Positions 8,398 to 16,741 of a DNA stretch of 64,000 bases are shown here, one piece after another. The position numbers and the translations under genes are program-made. This DNA is from Flavobacteriales bacterium (GTDB lineage: Bacteria; Bacteroidota; Bacteroidia; Flavobacteriales_D; Sanyastnellaceae), in the NCBI GenBank assembly GCA_016780385.1, contig JADHLY010000003.1:27574-91573 (forward strand). The letters are read 5' to 3'. The first letter of the stretch is position 1, and each line of letters opens with the position of its first letter. The notes beneath the pieces are model-generated. The model did no database searches. It was given only the letters and a program-made list of their open reading frames with translations, and was not told the origin of the DNA.

Positions 8398-9140
8398 TGG
8401 AAAACCTGCGCTTAGACAAACTGCTCGTCGAGCGGGGAATGGCCACAAGCCGGCCACGCGCAGAACAACTCATCGTCGAACACGGCGTCAAGGTCAACGG
8501 CCAAACAGTCCACAAACCCGGCAAAAAAGTAGCCGCCGATGCCGCCTTGGAGCCGCTGGGAGCAGAGCTGCAATGGGTGTCGCGGGGGGCGCTGAAGCTC
8601 GTTGCCGCTTTGGATGCATTTGGGCTCGACCCCACTGGCTGCACCGTGCTGGACCTCGGCGCCTCCACTGGCGGCTTTACCGAGGTTTGCTTGCACCGTG
8701 GTGCGGTGCAGGTCCACGCTGTGGATGTAGGGAGCGGTCAATTGGCCGACAAACTGCGCAGCGATGAACGGGTCCACAACCTCGAACAGGTTCACCTCAA
8801 AGATTTGACCGCCGGGCAGCTGCAACCCCGGCCCGATGTTGTGGTCATGGACCTCTCCTTCATTTCGCTATCACACGTTTGGCCCCGACTCACCGAATGG
8901 GTAGCGCCCAAAGGATGGGGCGTTGCGCTCATCAAACCCCAGTTCGAGGTCGGGCCCGCCCATTTGGGCAGAAATGGCATCGTCCGAGACGACAAAGTGC
9001 GCTTAAAAGCGCGCGCGCGCTGTGTGGCCGAAGCAGAAGATGCCGGGCTCCACTGCTCACCCCCCATTGATTCGCCGATTGAAGGCGGAAGTGGCAACCG
9101 TGAATTCCTCCTTCACTTCACATGGGGACACCGCGGCTGA
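8397..9140 (+). CDS. tlyA: TlyA-type S4-domain rRNA 2'-O-methyltransferase
   Basis: A 247-residue protein with an N-terminal S4 RNA-binding domain (LRLDKLLVERGMATSRPRAE) and an FtsJ-like SAM methyltransferase domain (TVLDLGASTGGFTEVCL, then DVVVMDLSFISLS and LIKPQFEVG). TlyA proteins methylate ribosomal RNA ribose positions; the family was once called hemolysin A. The start overlaps the sufD stop by one base and the gene sits inside the suf operon, an unexpected place for an rRNA-modification gene. The final residues overlap no real downstream gene. The exact rRNA target is not predictable. Confidence 0.9.
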   Translation: MENLRLDKLLVERGMATSRPRAEQLIVEHGVKVNGQTVHKPGKKVAADAALEPLGAELQWVSRGALKLVAALDAFGLDPTGCTVLDLGASTGGFTEVCLHRGAVQVHAVDVGSGQLADKLRSDERVHNLEQVHLKDLTAGQLQPRPDVVVMDLSFISLSHVWPRLTEWVAPKGWGVALIKPQFEVGPAHLGRNGIVRDDKVRLKARARCVAEAEDAGLHCSPPIDSPIEGGSGNREFLLHFTWGHRG

Positions 9141-9168
9141 ACCTTTACTTCGTACAGCGGTTCCCCGA

Positions 9169-10404
9169 ATGATGGCCAACTCTTCCCTGCCCGATCGCAT
9201 CCGACGCGACTTTCCAATCCTCGAACGCGAGGTGCATGGGAAACCCTTGGTCTATCTCGACAACGCCGCGAGCGCGCAGAAACCCCTGGCAGTCATCGAA
9301 GGGCAGCGCGAATACCTGTCAAACTATCACGCCAACATCCACCGTGGCGCCCACCAACTCGCCCAATTGGCGACAGAGGCCTTTGAAGGGGGGCGGCGAA
9401 AAGTGGCCGAGCACATCGGTGCGCCAAACGCAGCAGAGGTCATCTTCACTGCGGGTTCCACCGATGCCGTCAACCTCGTGGCCCAGTCCTGGGGACGCGC
9501 AAACCTCTCCCAAGGGGATGTGGTGCTGGTCACGCGCATGGAGCACCATGCCAACATCGTGCCCTGGCAAATGATCTGTGAGGCCGTAGGGGCCAAGGTT
9601 GAACCTGTCAATGTGCACGAAGACGGCACATTGGACCTCGGTGATTTCCATGCCGCCCTCGAACGGTTTTCTCCGAAGATGGTCGCCTTTGTGCATGCCT
9701 CCAACACCCTCGGCACCATCAACCCGGTTGCGGACCTCTGCCGTGCCGCTTCGGACGCCGGCGCCTTGACCTTGGTCGATGGCTCGCAGGCGCTACCGCA
9801 TTTGACCATCGATGTCAAGGCCATCGGCTGCGACTTCTATGTCGCCACTGCGCACAAGGCGTATGGCCCGACCGGAATTGGATTCCTTTGGGGACGAAGG
9901 GCCATCCTCGAGGCCATGCCACCCTGGCGGGGAGGCGGCGAAATGATCCAAAGCGTGTCTTTTGACGGCACCACCTACAACACTTTGCCGCACAAGTTCG
10001 AGGCCGGCACCCCGCATATCTCAGGAGGCATCGCCTTCGGTTTGGCCATCGATTGGATGCGCGGGGTGGGTGTAGAAACCATTGCTGCCCACGAACGCAG
10101 CCTCGTCGCCTACGCCCACAACGCCCTCGAAACCCTGAAGGGCGTGCGCATCATCGGCACAGCCCCGGAAAAAGTCGGCGTCGTATCCTTGGTAGTCGAT
10201 GGCATCCACCCCTACGACCTCGGCACCCTGATGGATGGCCAAGGCGTGGCGGTGCGCACAGGCCACCACTGCACGGAACCCTTGATGCACCACCTCGGCC
10301 TTGAATCCGGTACCCTCCGCATGTCCTTCGCGGCCTACACCACTCCCCGAGAAATCGATGTCGCTGCCGCCGCTTTGGCACGGGCACTCGCCATGCTCCG
10401 TTGA
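9169..10404 (+). CDS. sufS: Cysteine desulfurase SufS
   Basis: A PLP enzyme that takes sulfur from L-cysteine as a persulfide for Fe-S assembly. About 411 residues, a normal group II desulfurase length. Features: YLDNAASAQKP near the N terminus, the PLP lysine in ATAHKAYGPTGIGFLWG, and the catalytic cysteine in VRTGHHCTEPLM, the short-loop form typical of SufS rather than IscS. Two adjacent ATGs (9169 and 9172) are possible starts; a longer frame from 9022 overlaps tlyA and is unlikely. sufE follows directly. Confidence 0.96.
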   Translation: MMANSSLPDRIRRDFPILEREVHGKPLVYLDNAASAQKPLAVIEGQREYLSNYHANIHRGAHQLAQLATEAFEGGRRKVAEHIGAPNAAEVIFTAGSTDAVNLVAQSWGRANLSQGDVVLVTRMEHHANIVPWQMICEAVGAKVEPVNVHEDGTLDLGDFHAALERFSPKMVAFVHASNTLGTINPVADLCRAASDAGALTLVDGSQALPHLTIDVKAIGCDFYVATAHKAYGPTGIGFLWGRRAILEAMPPWRGGGEMIQSVSFDGTTYNTLPHKFEAGTPHISGGIAFGLAIDWMRGVGVETIAAHERSLVAYAHNALETLKGVRIIGTAPEKVGVVSLVVDGIHPYDLGTLMDGQGVAVRTGHHCTEPLMHHLGLESGTLRMSFAAYTTPREIDVAAAALARALAMLR

Positions 10405-10418
10405 ACCACCCGAACACC

Positions 10419-10859
10419 ATGGCCGAAAACCACCCTTTGATCGAAGCCCGCCAGCAAGAAGTGATCGCAGACTTCGCCGTGTTTGACGACTGGATGGACA
10501 AGTATGAGCACCTCATCGAATTGGGCAAGGACATTCCCACCATTGATGAGGCCCGAAAAACAGACAGTCACCTCATCAAAGGGTGTCAGTCCCGCGTATG
10601 GCTTGCCGCAGATTCGGCCGCGGATGGCAACGTCCATTTCACGGCGGACAGCGATGCCATTATCACCAAAGGATTGGTAGGCCTCATGGTGCAGGTGCTT
10701 TCGGATGCGCCCGCACGGGCCATCGCTGAAGCTGACCTGCATTTTCTCGACGCCATTGGCCTCCACCAGCACCTCTCTCCCACCCGTTCCAACGGCCTGG
10801 CCAGCATGGTCCAACAAATGCGCCTCTACGCCGCCGCCCTCGCAGCGCGCCAGGCTTAA
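10419..10859 (+). CDS. sufE: Sulfur acceptor protein SufE
   Basis: SufE accepts the persulfide from SufS and delivers it to SufB. The product has 146 residues if translation begins at the ATG; a TTG at 10401 overlapping the sufS stop would add six residues. The acceptor cysteine is in HLIKGCQSRVWL, matching the conserved GCQSxVW motif. Its place directly after sufS matches its biochemical partner. Length and motif make this secure. Confidence 0.95.
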   Translation: MAENHPLIEARQQEVIADFAVFDDWMDKYEHLIELGKDIPTIDEARKTDSHLIKGCQSRVWLAADSAADGNVHFTADSDAIITKGLVGLMVQVLSDAPARAIAEADLHFLDAIGLHQHLSPTRSNGLASMVQQMRLYAAALAARQA

Positions 10860-10868
10860 CTTCACACC

Positions 10869-11180
10869 ATGCCCACTCAGCAAGACGTCATCACGGTCCT
10901 CAAGACCATCTTCGACCCCGAAATTCCGGTGGACATCTACGAACTGGGGCTCATCTACGAGGTCAAGTTTTCCGACGCTGAAGGCGGTCAGAAGGTGGAC
11001 ATCCAAATGACCCTGACTTCACCCAATTGTCCAGTCGCGGAGTCCCTTCCTGCGGATGTGAAGCAGAAAGTAGCCTCCATGGAAGGCGTGGCGGATGCCG
11101 ACGTTGAGATTGTATTCGAACCCGCCTGGACGCAAGACATGATGAGCGAGGAAGCCAAACTTGAACTCGGATTCCTGTGA
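10869..11180 (+). CDS. sufT: SufT/MIP18-family (DUF59) Fe-S assembly factor
   Basis: A 103-residue DUF59 protein. Family hallmarks are FDPEIPVDIYELGLIYEV near the N terminus and MTLTSPNCPVAESLP with the conserved cysteine. Related proteins (bacterial SufT, eukaryotic CIA2/MIP18) support maturation of Fe-S proteins. The last four bases overlap the GTG start of dxr. A TAACTTCA sequence lies 4 nt before the ATG, but it includes the sufE stop codon, so its role as a promoter is doubtful. Confidence 0.9.
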   Translation: MPTQQDVITVLKTIFDPEIPVDIYELGLIYEVKFSDAEGGQKVDIQMTLTSPNCPVAESLPADVKQKVASMEGVADADVEIVFEPAWTQDMMSEEAKLELGFL

Positions 11181-12376
11181 TCGAAGGCGTTCCCCACAGT
11201 GAGACTTTTGACCCTGGCGAAGGCCGTGGCCTTGCCATCCTCGGCTCCACGGGGTCCATCGGCACCCAAGCCCTCGATGTCGTACGCGCCCAACCCGGAC
11301 GTTTCCGCGTAGAAGTGCTCACGGCGGGCCGCAACGCGGACCTGCTCATCGCTCAAGCCTTGGAGTTCAAGCCCAACGCGGTCGCCATCGCCGATGAGGC
11401 GCAAGGGCAGAAAGTCCGGGATGCCCTTTGGGAACACGACATCAAGGCCTACGCCGGCCAAGATGCCATCGCGCAACTCGTCGAAATGGACGGCATTGAC
11501 ATTGTGTTGACCGCCCTGGTTGGCTTTGCCGGTTTGCGCCCAACGATGAACGCCATCGCCGCTGGCAAACACATCGCCCTCGCCAACAAAGAAACCCTCG
11601 TGGTCGCTGGTGAAATCGTGATGGCTGCCGCCGACAAGAAAGGCGTCGACATCTTGCCCGTAGACAGCGAGCACAGTGCAATTTTCCAATGCTTGGCCGG
11701 GGAGTTCCACAACCCCATCGAAAAGCTCATCCTCACCGCGTCAGGCGGTCCATTCCGGGGCAGAAAGCGCGACGAGCTCGCCGCTGTTACCCGCGAACAA
11801 GCACTGAAACACCCCAATTGGGACATGGGGGCTAAAATCACCATCGATTCGGCCTCCCTCATGAACAAAGGGCTAGAGGTCATCGAAGCCCGTTGGTTGT
11901 TCGACGTGAAGGCCGCCGACATCGAGGTCGTGGTCCATCCGCAAAGCATCATACACAGCGGAGTGCAGTTTGAGGACGGCAGCATCAAGGTGCAAATGGG
12001 CCTTCCCGATATGAAGTTGCCCATCCAATACGCGCTCGGATATCCCCAGCGCCTGTCCAATGACTTTCCGCGGTTCAGCTTCGCCGAATATGCGAGCCTA
12101 ACCTTCGAGCAGCCCGACCTAGCAACATTTAGAAACCTCCAGTTGGCCTACGACGCTTTGGACAGCGGAGGAAGTGCCCCTTGCGTGCTCAACGCCGCAA
12201 ACGAAGTCGCCGTGGCCGCCTTTCTCAACAACGAAGTAGGCTTCCTTGAAATGAGTGATGTCGTGGCACACGCGCTCAATACCGTGGAGCACGTGGCGAA
12301 ACCAGACCTGGAAGCGCTCTTTGCCCTCGACCAGGCTGCGCGCGACGCCGCGAACGACCGCGTCAGACGGTCATAA
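11177..12376 (+). CDS. dxr: 1-deoxy-D-xylulose 5-phosphate reductoisomerase
   Basis: Dxr (IspC) converts DXP to MEP with NADPH, the committed step of the non-mevalonate isoprenoid pathway. It has 399 residues. Motifs: NADPH-binding ILGSTGSIGTQAL, LANKETLVVAGE, the metal/substrate site LPVDSEHSAIFQCL, and NWDMGAKITIDSASLMNKG. Translation starts at GTG overlapping the sufT stop by 4 bp, so it is the last gene of the suf operon. The later pathway enzymes IspG and IspH are Fe-S proteins, which may explain co-expression; that link is inference. The 3' end overlaps the convergent frr by 14 bp. Confidence 0.96.
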   Translation: MIEGVPHSETFDPGEGRGLAILGSTGSIGTQALDVVRAQPGRFRVEVLTAGRNADLLIAQALEFKPNAVAIADEAQGQKVRDALWEHDIKAYAGQDAIAQLVEMDGIDIVLTALVGFAGLRPTMNAIAAGKHIALANKETLVVAGEIVMAAADKKGVDILPVDSEHSAIFQCLAGEFHNPIEKLILTASGGPFRGRKRDELAAVTREQALKHPNWDMGAKITIDSASLMNKGLEVIEARWLFDVKAADIEVVVHPQSIIHSGVQFEDGSIKVQMGLPDMKLPIQYALGYPQRLSNDFPRFSFAEYASLTFEQPDLATFRNLQLAYDALDSGGSAPCVLNAANEVAVAAFLNNEVGFLEMSDVVAHALNTVEHVAKPDLEALFALDQAARDAANDRVRRS

Positions 12377-12926
12377 TGTCCTCCTCCTTGGAGGAGATGC
12401 GCGCATCCACCTGCTTGGTAAAATCGTCCGTAAGGGACTGCACATTGGATTCGCCGGCCTTGATGGCATCCTCGCTCGCCCCATCGTCTTTCGTCGCCTT
12501 AATGGCATCATTGGCGTCTTTGCGCGCATTCCGGATGGACACCTTGGCGTTTTCTCCCACAGACTTCGCCTGCTTGGCAAGCTCCCTGCGGCGCTCCTCA
12601 GTCAACATTGGCACCGAAATGATCAGCACTTCACCATTGTTCATCGGGTTCAGTCCGAGGTTGGCGTTGGTGATCGCCGCAGCAATCGGGTCCAACATCG
12701 ACTTCTCATAGGCCTGCACGGTCAGCGTCCGGGGGTCTGTGGTGGAGACATTGCCCACCTGATTCAGCGGTGTCAACGAGCCGTAATAATCCACCTTCAC
12801 GCTTTCCAACATGCTCGGATGTGCCTTTCCGGCGCGGATCTTCCGAAGCTCAGTATCGAGGCGCTCCATGGCCTTCTGCATGTCTTCTTTTGCCGAATCA
12901 AAGGCGAGGTCAATCATTTCACTCAT
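12363..12926 (-). CDS. frr: Ribosome recycling factor
   Basis: RRF splits post-termination ribosomes together with EF-G. The 187-residue length is typical. Conserved segments are RAGKAHPSMLESVKVDYYG, PLNQVGNVSTTDPRTLTVQ and the C-terminal FTKQVDARISSKEEDIMTV. It lies 10 bp downstream of pyrH, the usual pyrH-frr pair, and its end overlaps the 3' end of convergent dxr. Confidence 0.97.
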   Translation of the reverse strand: MSEMIDLAFDSAKEDMQKAMERLDTELRKIRAGKAHPSMLESVKVDYYGSLTPLNQVGNVSTTDPRTLTVQAYEKSMLDPIAAAITNANLGLNPMNNGEVLIISVPMLTEERRRELAKQAKSVGENAKVSIRNARKDANDAIKATKDDGASEDAIKAGESNVQSLTDDFTKQVDARISSKEEDIMTV

Positions 12927-12936
12927 GGGAATCCTA

Positions 12937-13644
12937 TCAGACGGTTACAATGGTACCAACCTCTTCACCCTGCACGATGCGGGACAGGTTGCCAGCTTGG
13001 TTAATGTCAAATACAATGATGGGCAACTTGTTTTCATTACACAAGGTGAAGGCCGTCATGTCCATCACCTTCAAGCCGCGTTTGAATACCTCATCAAAGG
13101 TCAACGTGCTAAACCGCTCCGCTGAAGGGTCCTTTTCTGGGTCTGCCGTATAGATGCCATCCACTCGGGTGCCCTTCAAAATCACATCGGCCTCGATTTC
13201 AATGGCCCGAAGCGATGCCGCGCTGTCTGTGGTAAAAAACGGATTGCCTGTACCCGCACCAAAAATGACCACCCGGCCTTTCTCCAAGTGCCGCATGGCC
13301 CTGCGACGGATCACAGGCTCTGCGATGGCCTTCATCTCGATGGCGCTTTGCAGGCGCGTATCCACGCCAATGTGCTCGAGCGCACTCTGCAGCGCCATGG
13401 CGTTGATCATGGTCGCCAACATGCCCATGTAGTCGCCTTGCGTGCGCTCCATTCCGCCCTCGGCAGCCTGAACTCCGCGAAAAATATTGCCGCCTCCAAT
13501 CACAATCGCGCATTCCACGCCTTGCTTCACGAGGGCCTCAACTTCCCTCGCATAGAGCGCAAGTTGTTGATTATCAATTCCAAACTGCTTCTCGCCCATG
13601 AGGGCCTCACCACTCAGCTTCAGGAGGACACGCCGGTATTTCAT
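12937..13644 (-). CDS. pyrH: UMP kinase
   Basis: Phosphorylates UMP to UDP in pyrimidine nucleotide synthesis. The start at 13644 gives 235 residues ([18 protein letters not shown]), the normal amino-acid-kinase-fold UMP kinase size; the frame continues upstream but without family homology. Other motifs are [11 protein letters not shown], the GTP-regulation region and ATGNP-like [16 protein letters not shown]. It is co-oriented with frr downstream and separated from tsf upstream by a terminator. Confidence 0.97.
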   Translation of the reverse strand: MKYRRVLLKLSGEALMGEKQFGIDNQQLALYAREVEALVKQGVECAIVIGGGNIFRGVQAAEGGMERTQGDYMGMLATMINAMALQSALEHIGVDTRLQSAIEMKAIAEPVIRRRAMRHLEKGRVVIFGAGTGNPFFTTDSAASLRAIEIEADVILKGTRVDGIYTADPEKDPSAERFSTLTFDEVFKRGLKVMDMTAFTLCNENKLPIIVFDINQAGNLSRIVQGEEVGTIVTV

Positions 13645-13680
13645 CGGACGTGAATATCCGACGATTCCGCGACCCTCCCC

Positions 13681-13715
13681 AAAAGAAAACGGGCCACCCT
13701 TTCGAGCAGCCCGTT
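13681..13715 (-). terminator. Rho-independent terminator after tsf
   Basis: On the minus strand, arms AACGGGC (13715-13709) and GCCCGTT (13694-13688) form a 7-bp stem with a 14-nt loop, followed by TTCTTTT. It separates the ribosomal rpsB-tsf unit from pyrH-frr. Confidence 0.65.
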
Positions 13716-13738
13716 CATTCGTTTGATTTGATGGAGAA

Positions 13739-14566
13739 TCAGTCGAGGCTAACCCGGCTGAAACCCGTGATGATGCGGTCTGCACCAGCAGCTTCCTTGA
13801 CGTAGTCAGCCACACTTTTCTTGTTGTCCTTGATGAAGGCCTGGTGAACCAAGGTCACCTCCTTGAACCACTTCTTGAGGCGGCCCTTAGCGATGTTGGC
13901 AGCCATCTCTTCTGGCTTGCCTTCCTTGATGGCCAACTCCTTACCGATCTCCAATTCCTTGTCGATGGAGGCTTGGTCAATCGAAGTCTCGTCCAATGCG
14001 ATCGGCGACATGGCTGCAGCTTGCATCGCTACGTCCTTGCCCACTTGTCCATCCACGGCACCATTGAAGGCGACGAGGGTTGACAAACGGTTACCAGGGT
14101 GGATGTATGCCACTACTGCATCACCTTCGACCTGCTCATAGCAGTTGATTTCGATGCGCTCACCGAGGCGGCCCATCTGGTTGGTGATTTCCTCACCCAC
14201 GGAGACACCTGAAGGGTGCGCTTGCCCGAGCAAAGCGTCCTTGTCGGCCGCACCAGATGTGACAGCAATGTCGAGGATGCTCTGAGCAAAAGACACGTAG
14301 TCCGAGTTCTTCGCAACGAAATCCGTCTCGCAGTTCAAGGAAATGATACAACCGCGGTTGCCCGCTTCGTTGGTCGCGGCCAGGACAGCGCCTTCACCGA
14401 TTTCATTGTCACCGCGCTTGGCAGCGATTTTCTGGCCCTTCTTACGAAGGATCTCGATGGCCTTATCAAAGTCGCCTTCGGCTTCGGTCAAGGCCTTTTT
14501 GCAATCCATCATGCCGGCTCCGGTTTGCTTGCGGAGCTTGTTGACTTCAGCTGCAGTAATGCTCAT
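13739..14566 (-). CDS. tsf: Translation elongation factor Ts
   Basis: EF-Ts is the guanine-nucleotide exchange factor for EF-Tu. It has 275 residues, starting [20 protein letters not shown] with the hallmark [18 protein letters not shown], then [12 protein letters not shown], which contacts EF-Tu. It lies 83 bp after rpsB, the almost universal rpsB-tsf order, and is followed by a terminator. Confidence 0.98.
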   Translation of the reverse strand: MSITAAEVNKLRKQTGAGMMDCKKALTEAEGDFDKAIEILRKKGQKIAAKRGDNEIGEGAVLAATNEAGNRGCIISLNCETDFVAKNSDYVSFAQSILDIAVTSGAADKDALLGQAHPSGVSVGEEITNQMGRLGERIEINCYEQVEGDAVVAYIHPGNRLSTLVAFNGAVDGQVGKDVAMQAAAMSPIALDETSIDQASIDKELEIGKELAIKEGKPEEMAANIAKGRLKKWFKEVTLVHQAFIKDNKKSVADYVKEAAGADRIITGFSRVSLD

Positions 14567-14649
14567 AATGTTGGTGGTTTTGCGCAGTGAACCAAATCAG
14601 CTTGCGCGAGGGGTTTCAAGGGGTATGAAGAAATCAAAAAAGGTATCGC

Positions 14650-15600
14650 TCAAGCTTCCTTATCGCCTTCCTCCTCAGCAGCGGGTGCTTCCTCAGCGGC
14701 AGGCGCTTCCTCAGCAGCAGGGGCTTCCTCAGCAGCAGGGGCTTCCTCAGCGGCAGGCGCTTCCTCAGCAGCAGGGGCTTCCTCAGCGGCAGGGGCTTCC
14801 TCAGCAGCAGGGGCTTCCTCAGCGGCAGGCGCTTCCTCAGCAGCAGGGGCTTCCTCAGCGGCAGGCGCTTCCTCAGTAGCCGCTTCCTCGGCAGCAGGAG
14901 CATCCTTATCGGCACCGCGCTCAGCAAGGCCTTCCTTCACCCCCTCAACAATGGCGTCCACGACAGCCTTGATGGACTTGCTCGCGTCGTCGTTTGCTGG
15001 AATGGGGAAGTCAACAGGACGGGGGTCGCTGTTCGTATCCACCATGGCGATCACAGGGATGCCGAGCTTCTTGGCTTCTGCCAAAGCGATGTGCTCCTTC
15101 ACCACGTCCACGATGAAAACGGCAGCAGGGATGCGGTTCATGTCCGAGATTGAACCGAGGTTCTTCTCGAGCTTGGCACGCTGACGGCTGACCTGCAAGC
15201 GCTCACGCTTAGACATGGTGCTCAGCGTACCGTCGGCCTCCATTTTGTCGATCTGCGTCATTTTGCGGATCGCCTTACGGATGGTGGCGAAGTTGGTCAA
15301 CATACCACCTGACCAGCGCTCCGTGACGTACGGCATGTTCACAGACTCAGCAGCCTCGGTGACAATGTCCTTGGCCTGCTTCTTCGTCGCAACGAAGAGG
15401 ATGCGCTTGCCGCTCTTGGCAATCTGCCGGGCAGCAGCAGCGGCCTCGTCAACGAGGACCACCGTCTTGTGCAAGTCGATGATGTGAATGCCCTTCTTCT
15501 CCGTGAAGATGTAAGGGGCCATATGGGGGTTCCACTTGCGCTTGAGGTGGCCGAAGTGGGATCCTGCTTGAAGCAGTTGGTCGAAATTGGTGCGTGCCAT
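14650..15600 (-). CDS. rpsB: 30S ribosomal protein S2 with long Glu-Ala-Pro repeat tail
   Basis: The first 235 or so residues are a normal S2 ([50 protein letters not shown]). The rest of the 316 residues is an acidic low-complexity tail of eleven APAAEE hexapeptides ending EGDKEA. S2 proteins are usually 230-260 residues. Tails rich in Glu/Ala occur in some Bacteroidota, but this one is long and made of near-identical DNA units. It lies between rpsI and tsf in a ribosomal operon. The tail is likely disordered and has no assigned function. Confidence 0.97.
   Translation of the reverse strand: MARTNFDQLLQAGSHFGHLKRKWNPHMAPYIFTEKKGIHIIDLHKTVVLVDEAAAAARQIAKSGKRILFVATKKQAKDIVTEAAESVNMPYVTERWSGGMLTNFATIRKAIRKMTQIDKMEADGTLSTMSKRERLQVSRQRAKLEKNLGSISDMNRIPAAVFIVDVVKEHIALAEAKKLGIPVIAMVDTNSDPRPVDFPIPANDDASKSIKAVVDAIVEGVKEGLAERGADKDAPAAEEAATEEAPAAEEAPAAEEAPAAEEAPAAEEAPAAEEAPAAEEAPAAEEAPAAEEAPAAEEAPAAEEAPAAEEEGDKEA
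14670..14867 (-). repeat. 11 tandem copies of an 18-bp unit inside rpsB
   Basis: Eleven contiguous 18-bp units of the form cttcctcagcagcagggg on the plus strand, each encoding APAAEE in rpsB on the minus strand. Units differ at only two or three positions (cagc/cggc, ggcg/gggg), so copy number could change by slippage or recombination without shifting the frame. Confidence 0.95.
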
Positions 15601-15625
15601 GATGCTACGTTCCTGGGGTTAAGCA

Positions 15626-15660
15626 ACAGCGAGGTAGCTTCGGATGAAGGTCCCCGCTGT
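15626..15660 (-). other. Hairpin in the rpsB leader
   Basis: Between rpsI and rpsB the minus-strand RNA can form a 9-bp stem with one G-U pair: ACAGCGGGG (15660-15652) with CCTCGCTGT (15634-15626), closing a 17-nt loop. Its position 25 nt before the rpsB start would suit translational autoregulation by S2. No match to a named leader family is claimed. Confidence 0.35.
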
Positions 15661-15702
15661 TTGGATGCTAGCTGTATATGCTGAATTGGGGTAAGCTGGA
15701 AA

Positions 15703-16089
15703 TCAGCGCTTGGAGAACTGGAACTTCTTCCGCGCTTTCTTCTGGCCGAACTTCTTCCGCTCAACCATACGTGGGTCACGTGTAGTGAGACCTTCGGCCT
15801 TCAGGGTGGGCTTCAACTCTTCGTTCAGTTCAATCAGCGCCTTGGAAATCGCCAGGCGCAGGGCCTCGGCTTGTCCCGTGATGCCGCCGCCGTCAAGGTT
15901 GGCCTTGATGTCGAACTGGTCGAGGGTTTCGGTCAGCATAAAGGGCTGCTTGACCTTGTACTGAAGCGTAGGAAGCGGGAAGTACTCCGTGAGGTCCCGC
16001 TTGTTGATGGTCACCTTGCCGGTGCCCTGTGTCATATAGACGCGGGCGATGGCATTCTTACGGCGACCTGAGGTATTGATCGTCTGCAT
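15703..16089 (-). CDS. rpsI: 30S ribosomal protein S9
   Basis: 128 residues. The C terminus RKFGQKKARKKFQFSKR-like basic tail reaches the P-site in S9, and the start MQTINTSGRRKNAIARVY is characteristic; TGQAEALRLAISKAL is the other family signature. It follows rplM by 5 bp, the conserved rplM-rpsI pair. Confidence 0.98.
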   Translation of the reverse strand: MQTINTSGRRKNAIARVYMTQGTGKVTINKRDLTEYFPLPTLQYKVKQPFMLTETLDQFDIKANLDGGGITGQAEALRLAISKALIELNEELKPTLKAEGLTTRDPRMVERKKFGQKKARKKFQFSKR

Positions 16090-16094
16090 GCGAA

Positions 16095-16544
16095 TCAGGA
16101 GGGAATGGCGTGAGCGGTGGGCTGCTGTGCCTCGTGGCTGTGCTCAGCACCAACGTATACGTGTAGGTTCTTATAGATGGCGCTACCGAGGCGGTTTTTG
16201 GGAAGCATGCCGCGTACAGCGTGCTCCACAAGGCGCTCAGGCGTGCGCTCGCGCACTTCGTTGGCCGTGCGGCGGTACTGACCACCGGGGTAACCAGAGA
16301 AGCGGATGTACTCCTTGTCTTCCCACTTGTTGCCCGTCAACTCGACCTTCTCGGCGTTGATGACGATGACATAGTCACCACAATCAGCGTGAGGGGTGAA
16401 GTTCACTTTGTGCTTTCCGCGCAGCAAGCGCGCGATTTCAGAACAAAGACGGCCCAGACGTTGCCCTTCGGCATCGACCAGCAACCATTTCTTGTCGGCG
16501 TTCTCCTTATTGACGGAGACGGTTTTGTAGCTCAACGTATCCAC
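16095..16544 (-). CDS. rplM: 50S ribosomal protein L13
   Basis: The GTG at 16544 gives a 149-residue L13 beginning (V/M)DTLSYKTVSVNKENADKK, which matches Bacteroidota L13 starts; the upstream frame crosses the promoter and is not coding. Family motifs are LLVDAEGQRLGRLCSEIARL, HADCGDYVIVINAEK and AVRGMLPKNRLG. It heads an rplM-rpsI-rpsB-tsf unit with a clear promoter and a leader hairpin. Confidence 0.96.
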   Translation of the reverse strand: MDTLSYKTVSVNKENADKKWLLVDAEGQRLGRLCSEIARLLRGKHKVNFTPHADCGDYVIVINAEKVELTGNKWEDKEYIRFSGYPGGQYRRTANEVRERTPERLVEHAVRGMLPKNRLGSAIYKNLHVYVGAEHSHEAQQPTAHAIPS

Positions 16545-16563
16545 TGCGCTTCGAGTTGATAAA

Positions 16564-16582
16564 CCCCGGAAAATTCGGGGTG
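16564..16582 (-). other. Hairpin in the short rplM leader
   Basis: On the minus strand, ACCCCG (16582-16577) pairs with CGGGGT (16569-16564) around a 7-nt loop. It sits at the very start of the predicted transcript, about 20 nt before the GTG. Ribosomal-protein leaders for L13 are known in several bacterial groups, and this small hairpin is a candidate of that kind. Confidence 0.4.
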
Positions 16583-16583
16583 C

Positions 16584-16615
16584 GAATATAGTGGCAATTC
16601 CGATGGGGTACAAAC
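16584..16615 (-). promoter_or_regulatory. Promoter of the rplM-rpsI-rpsB-tsf operon
   Basis: Minus-strand TTTG at 16615-16612, a 20-nt spacer, then TATATTCG at 16591-16584. This matches the Bacteroidota -33/-7 consensus apart from C for T in the -7 box. The leader is about 36 nt. Confidence 0.7.
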
Positions 16616-16741
16616 CCCTGAGCAAGAGTGTTTCCCATGGGACAAAGTGGATGACAAAAGTGGTGGCTTTTGACCCCGTTCACAGCACATGGAAAACATC
16701 CCCCTCGACTTGGGCCAAGAGCATCGTAAAATTGAACCTTC

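Noticed and set aside
10857-10868. TAACTTCA followed by 4 nt and the sufT ATG, as an internal promoter
   Set aside because: Its first three bases are the sufE stop codon, so the match to the -7 box may be coincidental. It was not counted among the six leaderless-type cases.
14343-14879. Long plus-strand open frame with a repetitive QQGLPQ-type product opposite tsf and rpsB
   Set aside because: It is the antisense reading of the rpsB repeat. It has no homology, and rpsB and tsf on the minus strand explain the region.
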